From contig CAVTQZ010000001.1 in NCBI GenBank assembly GCA_963737015.1, forward strand, positions 1,426,001-1,490,000: a stretch of DNA of 64,000 nt, given 5' to 3'. The notes beneath the pieces were generated by a model, which had not been told where the DNA came from, did not search any database, and was given only the letters and a program-made list of their open reading frames with translations. The stretch comes from CAVTQZ01 sp963737015 (GTDB lineage: Bacteria; Actinomycetota; Acidimicrobiia; Acidimicrobiales; UBA8190). Below are positions 17,825 to 27,018 of the stretch, piece by piece; position 1 is the first letter of the stretch; the number at the start of each line of letters is the position of its first letter. Position numbers and translations under genes: made by a program.

Positions 17825-18463
17825 TTATTGCTTCACTTCGGCGACGGCGTGCTCTATCACGCGGTCGATGAACCCGTAGTCCCTCGCCTCCTCAGCCGTG
17901 AACCAACGGTCGCGGTCGGAATCGGCCTCGATACGCTCTATGTTTTGCCCTGTGTGGAAGGCAATTCGTTCGGCCATCATCCGCTTCAGGTAGACGATCT
18001 GCTCGGCCTGGATTGCTATGTCTGCGGCTTGCCCTTGCATCTGTCCGGATGGCTGGTGCATCAGGATGCGCGAGTGCGGAAGGGCAAAACGCTTGCCCGG
18101 GGCGCCTGAACACAGCAGGAACTGTCCCATCGAGGCTGCCAGCCCGACGCAGATCGTGCTCACGTCACAGCTGATGTACTGCATGGTGTCGTAGATGGCG
18201 AGACCGTCGGTCACCGAACCACCGGGCGAATTGATGTAGAGGGCGACGTCCCGCTCGGAATCTTCAGCCGCGAGCAGGAGCAGCTGGGAGCACACGAGGT
18301 TCGCGAGTGTCTCGTCCACTGCGGTCCCGAGGAAAATGATCCGTTCTTTCAGGAGCCGCTGGTAGACGTCGCCCGCGGCGACGTCCGCCGGGAGTGGTGA
18401 CCTCATGTTTTGTCTGAGCACGAAGTCGCGTGCCGACGAGGGGAGGGGATACTGCTGGGACAT
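17825..18463 (-). CDS. clpP: ATP-dependent Clp protease proteolytic subunit
   Basis: The start is the ATG at 18463 (MSQQYPLPSSARDFVL), giving 212 residues, normal for ClpP; a longer frame upstream is not conserved. The catalytic serine lies in GLAASMGQF, the histidine in SRILMHQPSG and the aspartate in the DRDRWF segment. YINSPGGSV forms the oxyanion-hole glycines. Many actinobacteria carry two adjacent clpP genes; here only one is present, with no trigger factor or clpX next to it. It lies just outside the polysaccharide locus and is probably unrelated to it. Confidence 0.95.
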   Translation of the reverse strand: MSQQYPLPSSARDFVLRQNMRSPLPADVAAGDVYQRLLKERIIFLGTAVDETLANLVCSQLLLLAAEDSERDVALYINSPGGSVTDGLAIYDTMQYISCDVSTICVGLAASMGQFLLCSGAPGKRFALPHSRILMHQPSGQMQGQAADIAIQAEQIVYLKRMMAERIAFHTGQNIERIEADSDRDRWFTAEEARDYGFIDRVIEHAVAEVKQ

Positions 18464-18637
18464 GGACGAGAGGCTACCTGGTCCGATCCGCGATACCGGG
18501 ACACAGAATCTGTTTCGCCCCACACCCGAGCCTGAAGTGGACGAACACGCGTTCGCAGGTCCTGGATCCCGCTATTAGGATCTCGCATCGATGTCGATAT
18601 CGCCGGTGCATCAAGGCGCTGGACGGACTCTTCGGAC

Positions 18638-18711
18638 GCCGACGTAGCCCAATTGGCAGAGGCACGACGTTTAGGTCGTCGTCAGTGAGAGTTCGAATCT
18701 CTCCGTCGGCA
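18638..18711 (+). tRNA. tRNA-like gene, anticodon UAG (Leu-type) with short variable loop
   Basis: The 7-bp acceptor stem GCCGACG/CGTCGGC is perfect. The D-arm has a 3-bp stem GCC/GGC and an 11-base loop, as in bacterial tRNA-Leu. The anticodon stem is CGACG/CGTCG with loop TTTAGGT, so the anticodon is UAG (reads CUA). The T-arm is GAGAG-TTCGAAT-CTCTC and base 73 is A. No CCA is encoded. The variable region is only five bases (TCAGT), whereas bacterial tRNA-Leu normally has a long class II arm. The cloverleaf is otherwise sound. A TATTAG at 18573-18578 could be its -10 element. Confidence 0.85.
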
Positions 18712-18728
18712 CGACGAGCGGGACCTCG

Positions 18729-19205
18729 GTGAAAGCGAGCATCGAGAGAGTCGACGCTTCGTTGACGAGGCCGCTACGCCAAGAGGTGCTTCGACGCGGG
18801 TACCCCGCGAGCTCGACGACCTATCCCGGGGACGACGACACGCGCACCGCCCACTTCTGCCTCCGGCTTCTCGCTGCCGGGAAGGCACCTTCCAAAAACT
18901 GCGCAGACGGAATCGTGGCGGTGGGCACGGTCCTGGCCGATGCTCCGCCCTGGGACCCGGAGCGCCCCGAGGCTTGGCGCATCAGGGGCATGGCGACACA
19001 CCCGGACTTCAGGGGCCACGGTTACGGGAGCATCGTCCTGGAGGCTTTGATCGACCACGCGCGGTCGAGCGGCGGTCACGTGATCTGGTGTCACGCGCGC
19101 GTAGACGCGCTCGGTCTCTACCGCCGCGCTGGATTCGAGCCGATTGGAGATGTCTTCGACGATGGCTTTGCGATCCATCAGTCGATGTGGCGTTCACTTC
19201 CCTGA
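18729..19205 (+). CDS. GNAT family N-acetyltransferase
   Basis: A 158-residue protein starting at a GTG 18 bases after the tRNA gene. The acetyl-CoA-binding motif A is RGMATHPDFRGHGYGSIVL (about residues 86-104), with the R/Q-x-x-G-x-G/A pyrophosphate loop as RGHGYG. The C-terminal ALGLYRRAGFEPIGD is motif B. It resembles small-molecule acetyltransferases of the GNAT superfamily; the substrate is unknown. It shares no operon with neighbours. Confidence 0.85.
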   Translation: MKASIERVDASLTRPLRQEVLRRGYPASSTTYPGDDDTRTAHFCLRLLAAGKAPSKNCADGIVAVGTVLADAPPWDPERPEAWRIRGMATHPDFRGHGYGSIVLEALIDHARSSGGHVIWCHARVDALGLYRRAGFEPIGDVFDDGFAIHQSMWRSLP

Positions 19206-19247
19206 GAGGAACCACGACTCCGAACCGGAGAACTCCACCCCCGGCTC

Positions 19248-20678
19248 CTACAGGACCCTTCGGAGGATCCTCTCCTTCAGCTTGTTGAGGGGCGGATAGA
19301 CGAACGGGAGGTCAGGTTTGAAACTTCGGCGCAAGACCGGCTTTCTGTGGCTCAGCTCTTCGAACCCTGCCCGACCGTGGTATGCGCCGACTCCGCTCTC
19401 TCCGACCCCGCCAAAGGGAAGCTCGGGGACGAGGATGTGCATGAGCACGTGGTTCACGCACACTCCGCCCGAGGTCGTGTGTTCCACCACCGCCTTCTCC
19501 ACCTGCCGCGAACGCGTGAACAGATAAAGAGACAGAGGCTTCGGGCGCGCTCCGACGAAGCTCACCGCCTGGGCGACAGAGTTCACCTTCAGCACAGGTA
19601 GGATCGGACCGAAGATCTCGTCCTGCATCAAGGGCGAAGACGGATCCGGATCGACGATCACCGCCGGCGCCATCCATCGGTTCGCCCGGTCCACCTCCCC
19701 CCCTCTAAGGACCTCTCCGCCGTTGCCTCGGAGCAGCGATTCGAGCCGAGCCAGATGTCGTTCGTTCACGATCCTGGTACGAGTGAGCGACGGATCGGGT
19801 CCCTCGAGCTGATCGATGGAGCGCAGCAGCGCTTCGGTGAACCGATCAGCGACCGAGCGTTCGACGAGGACGTAGTCGGGCGCGATGCACGTCTGACCCG
19901 CATTCACGAGCTTGCCCCAGGCGATCCGCCGTGCCGCAATCTCGATGTCCGCGTCTTTGGCCACGATCGCAGGGCTCTTTCCTCCGAGCTCCAGCGTTAC
20001 CGAGCAGAGACGATTCGCGGCCGCCGCAGCGATGCTTCTTCCGACACTTGTACTCCCCGTGAAGAAGATGTGGTCGAAGGGCTTGTTCATCAATTCCGTC
20101 GCGACCTCCGCCCCACCTTCGACGACGACGACCCCCTCCCGATCGAGATAGCGCGGCACCAGCCGTGTGAGAGCGTCAGAAGTAGCGGGCGCGAGCTCGG
20201 AGGGCTTCAGGACGACTGTGTTGCCGGCCGAGACGGCAGATACGACAGGTGCGAGGGCGAGCTGGACCGGATAGTTCCAAGGCGAGATCACGAGCACGGT
20301 GCCCCGAGGTTCTGGAACCGTCCACGCCCGCCCGGGAAGGTTCGTACGACCCGGCCAGGTGTGCGCCGGGCGCATCCACTTTCGGACTCTGCGCCGCGCA
20401 TGGGCTGCCCAACCAGCGACAGGCGCCAGATCCGTGGCCCACGCTTCCACGCGTGGCTTGCCGAAGTCCTTGGCCATCGCCCGTACGAGCTCGTCTTCCC
20501 CCTCGCTCACCAACCGCTCGATGGATCGCAGCTGATCGATGCGCCAAGCCACCGACCTCGTGCGTCTCGACTCGAAGGCCGAACGAGCTTTTTCGAAGGC
20601 GTCCGTGGCCGCGGTCGTCGGGGGCTTCTCGCCATTGGTGGTCGGCATCCACGTCCCCGTGGGCATGGCGTCGCTCAT
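19248..20678 (-). CDS. aldehyde dehydrogenase, class 3/fatty-aldehyde type
   Basis: A 476-residue NAD(P)+-dependent dehydrogenase. TLELGGKSP holds the general-base glutamate and AGQTCIAPDYVLV holds the catalytic cysteine. FTGSTSVGRSI is the cofactor-binding turn. The C-terminus carries a hydrophobic, basic tail as in class 3 and coniferyl/fatty aldehyde dehydrogenases. It would oxidise medium- or long-chain aldehydes to acids. It is divergent from the SDR gene at 20934 across a 255-base gap and fits the lipid-oxidation theme of the genes to 27.5 kb. Confidence 0.92.
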   Translation of the reverse strand: MSDAMPTGTWMPTTNGEKPPTTAATDAFEKARSAFESRRTRSVAWRIDQLRSIERLVSEGEDELVRAMAKDFGKPRVEAWATDLAPVAGWAAHARRRVRKWMRPAHTWPGRTNLPGRAWTVPEPRGTVLVISPWNYPVQLALAPVVSAVSAGNTVVLKPSELAPATSDALTRLVPRYLDREGVVVVEGGAEVATELMNKPFDHIFFTGSTSVGRSIAAAAANRLCSVTLELGGKSPAIVAKDADIEIAARRIAWGKLVNAGQTCIAPDYVLVERSVADRFTEALLRSIDQLEGPDPSLTRTRIVNERHLARLESLLRGNGGEVLRGGEVDRANRWMAPAVIVDPDPSSPLMQDEIFGPILPVLKVNSVAQAVSFVGARPKPLSLYLFTRSRQVEKAVVEHTTSGGVCVNHVLMHILVPELPFGGVGESGVGAYHGRAGFEELSHRKPVLRRSFKPDLPFVYPPLNKLKERILRRVL

Positions 20679-20933
20679 GTCTCGAGCCCTCCTTCTTTTC
20701 GGGCTTCTCTCCAGGAGAACGGCGCTCGAAACGACTTCCCGACTACATAGCCCTGAGAAGTCTCACCTAAAGGGCCGCCTCGAAGACCCCTTTGTAACTC
20801 GAGTCGCTTTGACCACGTCGTGGCACGTCGGCAATGCTGCCCGGGTCCCCGACCCCGGCGTCGAGCCACCGACGACGATCGGCTGAGAGTCGGGCAACCA
20901 TCACAGGTTTGAAGAAGTTGAAGGAGGACGACA

Positions 20934-21836
20934 ATGGGGATGCTCGACGGCAAGGCGGCAATCATCACCGGGGCTGGGCGGGGAATCGGGCGCGAAGAAG
21001 CTCTTCTGCTCGCGGCAGAGGGTGCCAGCGTGATCGTCAACGACGTCGGTGCCGCCCGCTCCGGAGAAGGGGCGGACAGATCGCCTGCGGAGCAGACCGT
21101 CGACGACATAAAGAGCGCCGGGGGCCAGGCGGAGATAAACACCGACGACGTGAGCTCTTGGGCCGGTGCCGAGAAACTGGTCGGTCAGGCTGTCAAGAGC
21201 TTCGGAAAGCTCGACATCCTCGTTAACAACGCCGGCATCCTGCGCGACAAGATGTCGTTCAACATGGAGGAGTCGGACTGGGACGACGTCATCCGGGTCC
21301 ACCTGAAGGGACACTTCGCCATGTCGCACTTTGCCGCGATCCACTGGCGGGAGCGTTCGAAGTCCGGTGAAGAGGTTTCGGGACGGATCATCAACACCGC
21401 CTCGGAGGCCGGGTTGTTCGGAAATGCAGGCCAGGCCAACTACGGAGCGGCAAAAGCGGGCATCGCTGCCATGACGATCATCCTCGCCCGCGAGCTCCAG
21501 CGTTATGGCGTAACGGTGAACGCCATCTCTCCCCGAGCGCGCACCCGCATGACCGAAGACTTGTTCGGGGAGATGGCGAAAGCGGAGGAGGGGAAATTCG
21601 ATGCTTTCTCTCCGGCGAACGTGGCGCCACTGGTCGCGTTTCTCGCGAGCGAACAAGCGGCGGACGTATCGGGTCAGAACTTCATCGTGTTCGGTGGTTC
21701 GATCTGGGTGGTGAAGGGCTGGTCTGCAGCCGGCGAGCTCACGCGCGACGGGGCTTGGACTCCGAAAGAACTCGCCGACAGCAAGTCGACGCTCTTCGCC
21801 AACCACTCCCCGGGGATCCCGCCCTTCTCCTTCTGA
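20934..21836 (+). CDS. short-chain dehydrogenase, multifunctional-enzyme-2 (hydroxyacyl-CoA dehydrogenase) type
   Basis: A 300-residue SDR. Motifs in order are TGAGRGIG (NAD-binding), DILVNNAGIL, the catalytic serine after RIINTASEAG, and YGAAKAG (catalytic Tyr and Lys). The long insertion after VIVNDVGAA and the 300-residue size match the (3R)-hydroxyacyl-CoA dehydrogenase part of peroxisomal multifunctional enzyme 2. Such an enzyme would follow the MaoC hydratases nearby in beta-oxidation. A strong ribosome-binding site (GGAGG) precedes the ATG. It is monocistronic and convergent with the repeat protein at 21893. Confidence 0.9.
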   Translation: MGMLDGKAAIITGAGRGIGREEALLLAAEGASVIVNDVGAARSGEGADRSPAEQTVDDIKSAGGQAEINTDDVSSWAGAEKLVGQAVKSFGKLDILVNNAGILRDKMSFNMEESDWDDVIRVHLKGHFAMSHFAAIHWRERSKSGEEVSGRIINTASEAGLFGNAGQANYGAAKAGIAAMTIILARELQRYGVTVNAISPRARTRMTEDLFGEMAKAEEGKFDAFSPANVAPLVAFLASEQAADVSGQNFIVFGGSIWVVKGWSAAGELTRDGAWTPKELADSKSTLFANHSPGIPPFSF

Positions 21837-21892
21837 GCTTCCTGCAGCGGTACGCAACCGGCGGACGGCTGACGCGCTGCACGCGTACACGT

Positions 21893-24151
21893 TCAGCCGG
21901 AGAATCCGTCCATCGCGACCATGCGTCCGTTCAGACGAGTGCCGGCCACCGAGCCGTAGAAGGTCGCGTCGCCGAAACTGAATACCCCTCCGTCCGCTGC
22001 GACCATCCAGTAGCCCTCGCCGTCCGCGGTGGACGACATACCGACGATGGGCTGGGCCAGGCGAATCGATCCTGTGGAGCCGAAGAAAGGAACCCCGAAA
22101 GAGAAGATTCCGCCGTCCGAGGCGACGAGCCAGTAGCCGCCCGTCGCTACGTCGTCCGCGATCCCGGTCACGGGGGCGTTCAGGCGAGTGCCGCCCATCG
22201 ATCCGAAGAACTGCGCGTCACCGAACGTGAACACCCCACCGTCGGACGCCACCAGTCGATACCCCTGTCCATCTCCGGTCGCGGTGATCCCCACGACGGC
22301 CGCTTTCAGACGCTGGCCCCCCATGGACCCGAAGTAGCCCGCGTCACCGAACGTGAAGATGCCGCCGTCGGAGGCCACGAGCCAGTAACCGTTTCCGTCC
22401 GGCGTCGCGGCGATCCCGACGATCGGTGCGTTCAAAGGGCGCCCCCCCATCGATCCGAAGTACCCGACGTCGCCGAAGGTGAAGACACCACCGTCGGAGG
22501 CCACGAGCCAGTAACCGCCGGTCCTCGGGGACATCGCGGTCCCTACGATCGGCGCCGAGAGGGCGATCGACCCTGCAGAACCACAAAAGGGAAGTCCGAA
22601 ATCGAAGAGGCCGCCATCGGAGGCGGCGAGGTCGTACCCTGCGATCGCGGCGGGCGGGATGTTGCAGCCCGAGACACTCCCACGAGCCGGCAGGCCGGAG
22701 CTCACGCCTGTCAGTTGCGGATCGTGGTGGAACATCGGCCACGACCGTCCGCCCACCGCCTCCGCACCTTGGGACCCCGGTATCTCGTAGTGGACGATGA
22801 TCCCGCGGTTGTCCCCGTTGTACCCGGCGACCGTGATACCGATCGTCCCGTTCGGGTCGTCGGTGACGAGTGGCGAATTCTGGAAGCCCATGTCGGGACG
22901 TAACACCGTGATCTCGGAACCGCTCCTTCCGTCGAGCACTTCGACACCGGCAGTCGTGGGGACGAGCAGGTCCTGGTAGCCGGCGTTCGCCAGGTCGGCG
23001 GTGACGACCGACCCGATGACCCGGCCCACCACCCCCGTGTGCCACACAGGCGCGCCGGACGCGCCGTCGATCACCCACACCGATCCGGAGCTCCCGTTGT
23101 CGGTTCCCTCTATCACGTAGGTCTTGCCGTTGCCCTCGACGTCCCCGAGAGCCGGGCTCGAACCGGTGAACCCGTCGAGGTGGTCCGACCACAGACGATC
23201 GCAACGCGTGTTGAAAGCCATCACGGTGTCGCTGTCGCTCACTCCGGAGTAGTAGGAGCCGGTGCCGACGACTATTCCCGTCGCCCCCCCACCGAGAATG
23301 CCGCCTACCGCAGGCGAGGAATCGACCTCCTGATTCGTGTCGTAGTGACACACGAGGCCGCCCCTGCTGTTCAGGATCCGAAGGTGACCACCTGGTGCAT
23401 AGTTCTCGCCGAATGCGAAACCGGGGCTCGACGCTCCTCCCATGACGAGCTCCTCATGGCCCGTCCCGTAGAGGTCGCCGACCGCAGCGGTCGAGAAATT
23501 GCTGTCGGCGCTGAAGAACGGAAAGCCGGTGAGGACGGAGCCGTCCAGCGCGTTCAGGGCGTAGGCCTCCTGGTCGAGGGAACCTGCGAACACGTCGTTG
23601 CCCCCTTGAAGAGAGCCGACCGTGAGCGATGCTTCGACCCCGTAGTCGGCCGCCTGGTCGGCTGGCGGTTCTCCTACCGGCGTGAGCCACATCGCCGTCG
23701 CCCCGGGTCCGAAAGCTGCGTAGCCACCGGCCCCGGGCGACTGCGCGTTGCCGATTCCTATGTAGAGCGCGTCGAGCGACCGGCCGGGGAGGCTCGCCAC
23801 AGAGGGGGTCGAATCGATCGGCTCGCCCCCCTCGTAAGCGGGCCAACCCCCTACCTGAGAGCCGTCGAGCAAGTGGTAGGCGTAGAGGAAGCCCCTTCTG
23901 TCTCCAACGACCATAGATGGGCCGTCGTTGTCGACCGTGGCGACCATCGGAGAGGACTCGGCGATCGGCCCACCCTGGTCATCGAGCTCTCCGGTCGACC
24001 ACTGCTGCACGAAACTCGATGAAGAGAGGCCCTGGGCCCGAGCGGCTCGTTGGACCGCAAGCGTCGCCGATCCGTCGACGGCGACGAGAACCGCTAGGAC
24101 GAGCGCGGACTTTCGACCGATACGGCGGCGGCGCCCCCCGAGGCAAGGCAA
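21893..24151 (-). CDS. large secreted protein: beta-propeller domain plus six DGGVFxFG repeats
   Basis: A 752-residue protein. Residues ~1-40 are basic then hydrophobic, a signal peptide. Residues ~50-480 form a PQQ/FG-GAP-like propeller with VVGDRRG, DSTPSVAS and VGSLQGG, homologous to the truncated gene at 1-580. Residues ~500-752 consist of six tandem repeats of about 37 residues built on GYWLVASDGGVFTFGDAxFxGS. No catalytic residues are evident. The start used is a TTG at 24151 without a clear ribosome-binding site and is uncertain. The gene lies 34 bases after the MaoC gene on the same strand. The role is unknown; binding at the cell surface is inferred. Confidence 0.82.
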   Translation of the reverse strand: MPCLGGRRRRIGRKSALVLAVLVAVDGSATLAVQRAARAQGLSSSSFVQQWSTGELDDQGGPIAESSPMVATVDNDGPSMVVGDRRGFLYAYHLLDGSQVGGWPAYEGGEPIDSTPSVASLPGRSLDALYIGIGNAQSPGAGGYAAFGPGATAMWLTPVGEPPADQAADYGVEASLTVGSLQGGNDVFAGSLDQEAYALNALDGSVLTGFPFFSADSNFSTAAVGDLYGTGHEELVMGGASSPGFAFGENYAPGGHLRILNSRGGLVCHYDTNQEVDSSPAVGGILGGGATGIVVGTGSYYSGVSDSDTVMAFNTRCDRLWSDHLDGFTGSSPALGDVEGNGKTYVIEGTDNGSSGSVWVIDGASGAPVWHTGVVGRVIGSVVTADLANAGYQDLLVPTTAGVEVLDGRSGSEITVLRPDMGFQNSPLVTDDPNGTIGITVAGYNGDNRGIIVHYEIPGSQGAEAVGGRSWPMFHHDPQLTGVSSGLPARGSVSGCNIPPAAIAGYDLAASDGGLFDFGLPFCGSAGSIALSAPIVGTAMSPRTGGYWLVASDGGVFTFGDVGYFGSMGGRPLNAPIVGIAATPDGNGYWLVASDGGIFTFGDAGYFGSMGGQRLKAAVVGITATGDGQGYRLVASDGGVFTFGDAQFFGSMGGTRLNAPVTGIADDVATGGYWLVASDGGIFSFGVPFFGSTGSIRLAQPIVGMSSTADGEGYWMVAADGGVFSFGDATFYGSVAGTRLNGRMVAMDGFSG
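21900..22660 (-). repeat. six tandem ~37-residue coding repeats (WLVASDGGVFxFGD type)
   Basis: This is the C-terminal part of the secreted protein. Each unit contains a Y(W/D)LxAxDGG(V/I/L)FxFG core, then a short turn ending in GS, and a linker of the form RLxAPVxGI. The middle units are the most alike at both DNA and protein level. The pattern suggests a propeller-like or solenoid domain made by tandem duplication. Confidence 0.85.
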
Positions 24152-24185
24152 TCGAAGCAGACTGTGGCTATCTGGAGCGCGGCTG

Positions 24186-24617
24186 TCACGATCTCGCGGG
24201 GAGTGAAGCGGTCGCCTCCCCGACCACCTTCACCTCGCCCTCACCGTTTACCAGGCTGCACTCGAGATCGACGAGGTGCTTGCCGTCCTCCTCGCGCTTC
24301 GCCTTCACAGTGATCTTCGTCGTCAGTTCCTCACCCGGCCATGTCTGACGGCTGAACCGAACTCTGTAATGCGTCAAGTGCCCGGCACCGACGAAGTCGG
24401 TGAGGGCGGTACCGAGCAGCCCCATCGAGAACATCCCGTGCCCGAACACGCTGGGTTGACCGGCTGCGGTCGCCAGGACCTCGTCGTGATGCATCGGGTT
24501 GTAGTCGCCCGACGCCCCCGCGTAGCGCACCAGGTCCGTTCGGGAAAGGGTGTGCGTCTTGGCCGGCGCTTCGTCGCCTTGCTTCACGTCCTCGAAATGG
24601 AGTGCCTTATCGGCCAT
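24186..24617 (-). CDS. MaoC-like (R)-specific enoyl-CoA hydratase
   Basis: A 143-residue hot-dog fold protein. SGDYNPMHHD carries the catalytic Asp and His of hydratase 2 enzymes, and GHGMFSMGLLGTALTDF is the conserved helix. It starts 45 bases after the stop of the double acyl-CoA dehydrogenase, so the two probably share a transcript. With the 27019-27516 gene it may form a heterodimer like mycobacterial HadAB/ChsH-type pairs, in which one subunit gives the catalytic residues and the other shapes the acyl pocket. That pairing is inferred from family knowledge. Confidence 0.88.
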   Translation of the reverse strand: MADKALHFEDVKQGDEAPAKTHTLSRTDLVRYAGASGDYNPMHHDEVLATAAGQPSVFGHGMFSMGLLGTALTDFVGAGHLTHYRVRFSRQTWPGEELTTKITVKAKREEDGKHLVDLECSLVNGEGEVKVVGEATASLPARS

Positions 24618-24662
24618 GTCAACCTTCCTCCCGCACTCGTCCGGCTGAGGAGCATAGAGCGT

Positions 24663-26897
24663 TCACGAAACGGGCTCAGGGTCGCGTGGAAGCCCGAGGA
24701 GCCGCTCGCCGATCACATTTCTCTGTACCTCGCTCGTCCCACCGGCGATCGTCAGGCACCTCGTCGACAGGAACCCCTGGCTCCAACGGCCTGCCTCGCC
24801 GTCTGTCGTCGCTCCCTCGGGCCCGAGCAGCATCAGCCCGTACTCCTGCACGCGTTGTTCGTGCTCCGCGCCGAGAAGTTTTCTCACGCTGGCCTCCGAG
24901 CCTGGATCGACGCCGGACACGGAGCGCAGCGTGGAACGCGCACCGAGGAGGGACACGGACTGAGCCTCGGCGACGAGACCACCGAGATGCTCGAGAACGG
25001 CGCTGTCGTCTGATGCCGGCGTGCCGGCCAACGAGCCGAGGATCCACTCGATCCCGAAGCCGAAAGTGGCGCCCGACGACATAGACACTCGTTCGTTGGC
25101 GAGGGTCGTTCGGGCGAGGCGCCAACCACCCCCGACTTGGCCGACCACACATTCGTCGGGCACGAAGACGCCGTTCAGGAATACCTCATTGAACAACGCT
25201 TCGCCCGTGATCTCACGAAGAGGACGGACGTCGATCCCTTCGCTGTGCATGTCGACTATGAAGTAAGTGATCCCCTCGTGCTTGGGCACGTCGGGGTCAG
25301 TCCGGGCGAGGCAGATCCCCCAGTCGGCCTTGGTGGCCATGGAGGTCCACACCTTCTGTCCCTCTATCAGCCACCCACCATCGGCTCGGGTGGCTCGGGT
25401 AGAAAGTGCCGCGAGGTCGCTTCCAGCACCCGGCTCGGAGAAGAGTTGGCACCACACGAGCTCGCCCGCGAGGGTCGGACCCACCCACCGCTTCTGTTGC
25501 TCGGATGTTCCGTGGGCGATGATCGTGGGGAGCGCCCATGCGCCAACCGCGAGGTTGGGGCGGAAGAGCCCGGCAGCGGCCAGCTCCTGGTCGATCACCA
25601 GTTGTTCAACAGGGCCCGCTCCGCGTCCCCACGGCGGTGGCCAATGGGGAGCGATGAGCCCTGTCTCTGCGAACACCTGTCTGCGCTCGCGTCCGTGGGC
25701 CGCGGCGATGCGTTCGACGAGTGGCGATACCTCGGCGCGAACCTGTTCCGCCTCGGGTGGCAACTCGACGTTCATCTCGCGCCTGCTACCCCCGATCGCC
25801 GCACGCGAGGCTTCGACCCGGAAGGCCGCCCCGTCGCCGAGGAGCTGGCGCAGGGAGACCGCACGCCGCAAGTGGAGGTGTGCGTCGTGCTCCCAGGTGA
25901 AGCCCATCCCCCCGAGCACCTGGATGCAACTCTTCGCGCATTCGACATAAGCATCGAGGGATATCGCAGCTCCGAGGACCGAGGAGAGCGTGCTCTGGTC
26001 ACCGTCGTTCGAATCGAACGCCTGCGCCGCGTCCCATGCCATTGCGGCGACCTGCTCCACGGAGACCAGCATGTCCGCCAAGCGGTGCTTCACAGCCTGG
26101 AACTGACCGATCGGCCTTCCGAATTGTCTTCTGTCGATCGCGTGCGCCCACGCGACGTCGAGGCACCAACGTGCGCCACCGGCGCACTCTGCCAACGCCA
26201 TGCAAAGGGCGATGTTTCGCACCTGCGTACTCGTGATCCCTTCGAGCTGGTGCCCGAGTGGGAGGACGGCTCTCTCCACATTCACCGCTGCGACCCGTCG
26301 TGTGAGGTCGAGACTCGGCAGCGGCTCTACGGATACGCCTTCACCTACGATGAGGAGGCACCAAAGCTCCTCCGAGGAGCTGTCGAGCGGAGCCTTCTCG
26401 TCGGTGAGCTCGAGCGGTGCGAGGACCGCCTTCGCCGCCGAAGCGCCTAGGACCGGTCGCAGCTCGCCACTCACCTCGACCGTGCCGTCCGGCATACGCA
26501 CACCCGCGAGAGAGCCTGCTCCGGTAAGAGCCACCGCAGCCGGCATCGTGCCGTCGACTATCGGGGACAAAAGTTCCTTCCGCTGTCCCGGATCCGGCAA
26601 TGCCGAGAGCACGGCGGCTGTGAGCATTGTGGGGAGCACCGGTCCGGGCGCCATCGCTCGTGCCAACTCCTCGAGGATCACGGCAACTTCGATGTAGCCG
26701 AAGCCCTGACCACCGCAATCCTCGGGGACATGGATGCCGAGCCATCCTTGTGACGCGAGCTCGTCCCAGAACGGAGGGAGCACCTCCTCGGTGGTGTCGA
26801 GACTGGCGCGTGCCACCTCGGGTGAGCACCGCGCTTCGGTCCAGCGCTGCATCGTTCGATGCAACTCCTGGTGCTCAGGGGCTATCCCGATCGACAC
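24663..26897 (-). CDS. fused double acyl-CoA dehydrogenase
   Basis: The start is the GTG at 26897, seven bases after an AGGAGG ribosome-binding site; 744 residues. Two acyl-CoA dehydrogenase units are fused. Residues ~1-370 contain GIHVPEDCGGQGFGYIE, RRQFGRPIGQFQAVKH and QVLGGMGFTWEHD. Residues ~375-744 contain WCQLFSEPGAGSDLA (FAD/substrate loop), EGQKVWTSMA and GGTSEVQRNVIGERLLGLP at the C-terminus. Separate homologues form alpha2beta2 heterotetramers in mycobacterial sterol degradation (FadE pairs); here the pair is one chain. It would introduce a double bond into an acyl-CoA, feeding the adjacent MaoC hydratases. Confidence 0.92.
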   Translation of the reverse strand: MSIGIAPEHQELHRTMQRWTEARCSPEVARASLDTTEEVLPPFWDELASQGWLGIHVPEDCGGQGFGYIEVAVILEELARAMAPGPVLPTMLTAAVLSALPDPGQRKELLSPIVDGTMPAAVALTGAGSLAGVRMPDGTVEVSGELRPVLGASAAKAVLAPLELTDEKAPLDSSSEELWCLLIVGEGVSVEPLPSLDLTRRVAAVNVERAVLPLGHQLEGITSTQVRNIALCMALAECAGGARWCLDVAWAHAIDRRQFGRPIGQFQAVKHRLADMLVSVEQVAAMAWDAAQAFDSNDGDQSTLSSVLGAAISLDAYVECAKSCIQVLGGMGFTWEHDAHLHLRRAVSLRQLLGDGAAFRVEASRAAIGGSRREMNVELPPEAEQVRAEVSPLVERIAAAHGRERRQVFAETGLIAPHWPPPWGRGAGPVEQLVIDQELAAAGLFRPNLAVGAWALPTIIAHGTSEQQKRWVGPTLAGELVWCQLFSEPGAGSDLAALSTRATRADGGWLIEGQKVWTSMATKADWGICLARTDPDVPKHEGITYFIVDMHSEGIDVRPLREITGEALFNEVFLNGVFVPDECVVGQVGGGWRLARTTLANERVSMSSGATFGFGIEWILGSLAGTPASDDSAVLEHLGGLVAEAQSVSLLGARSTLRSVSGVDPGSEASVRKLLGAEHEQRVQEYGLMLLGPEGATTDGEAGRWSQGFLSTRCLTIAGGTSEVQRNVIGERLLGLPRDPEPVS

Positions 26898-27018
26898 AGC
26901 TAAACCTCCTGCCAACGTGCGCGCCCGTTCTCCACGAGACGAGACACGTTACGGGATCGCCGCCGATCGGCAGAATTCGGCCTCGGAGTACCCGTTGGCC
27001 GAGCGAAATGCGACGTCG

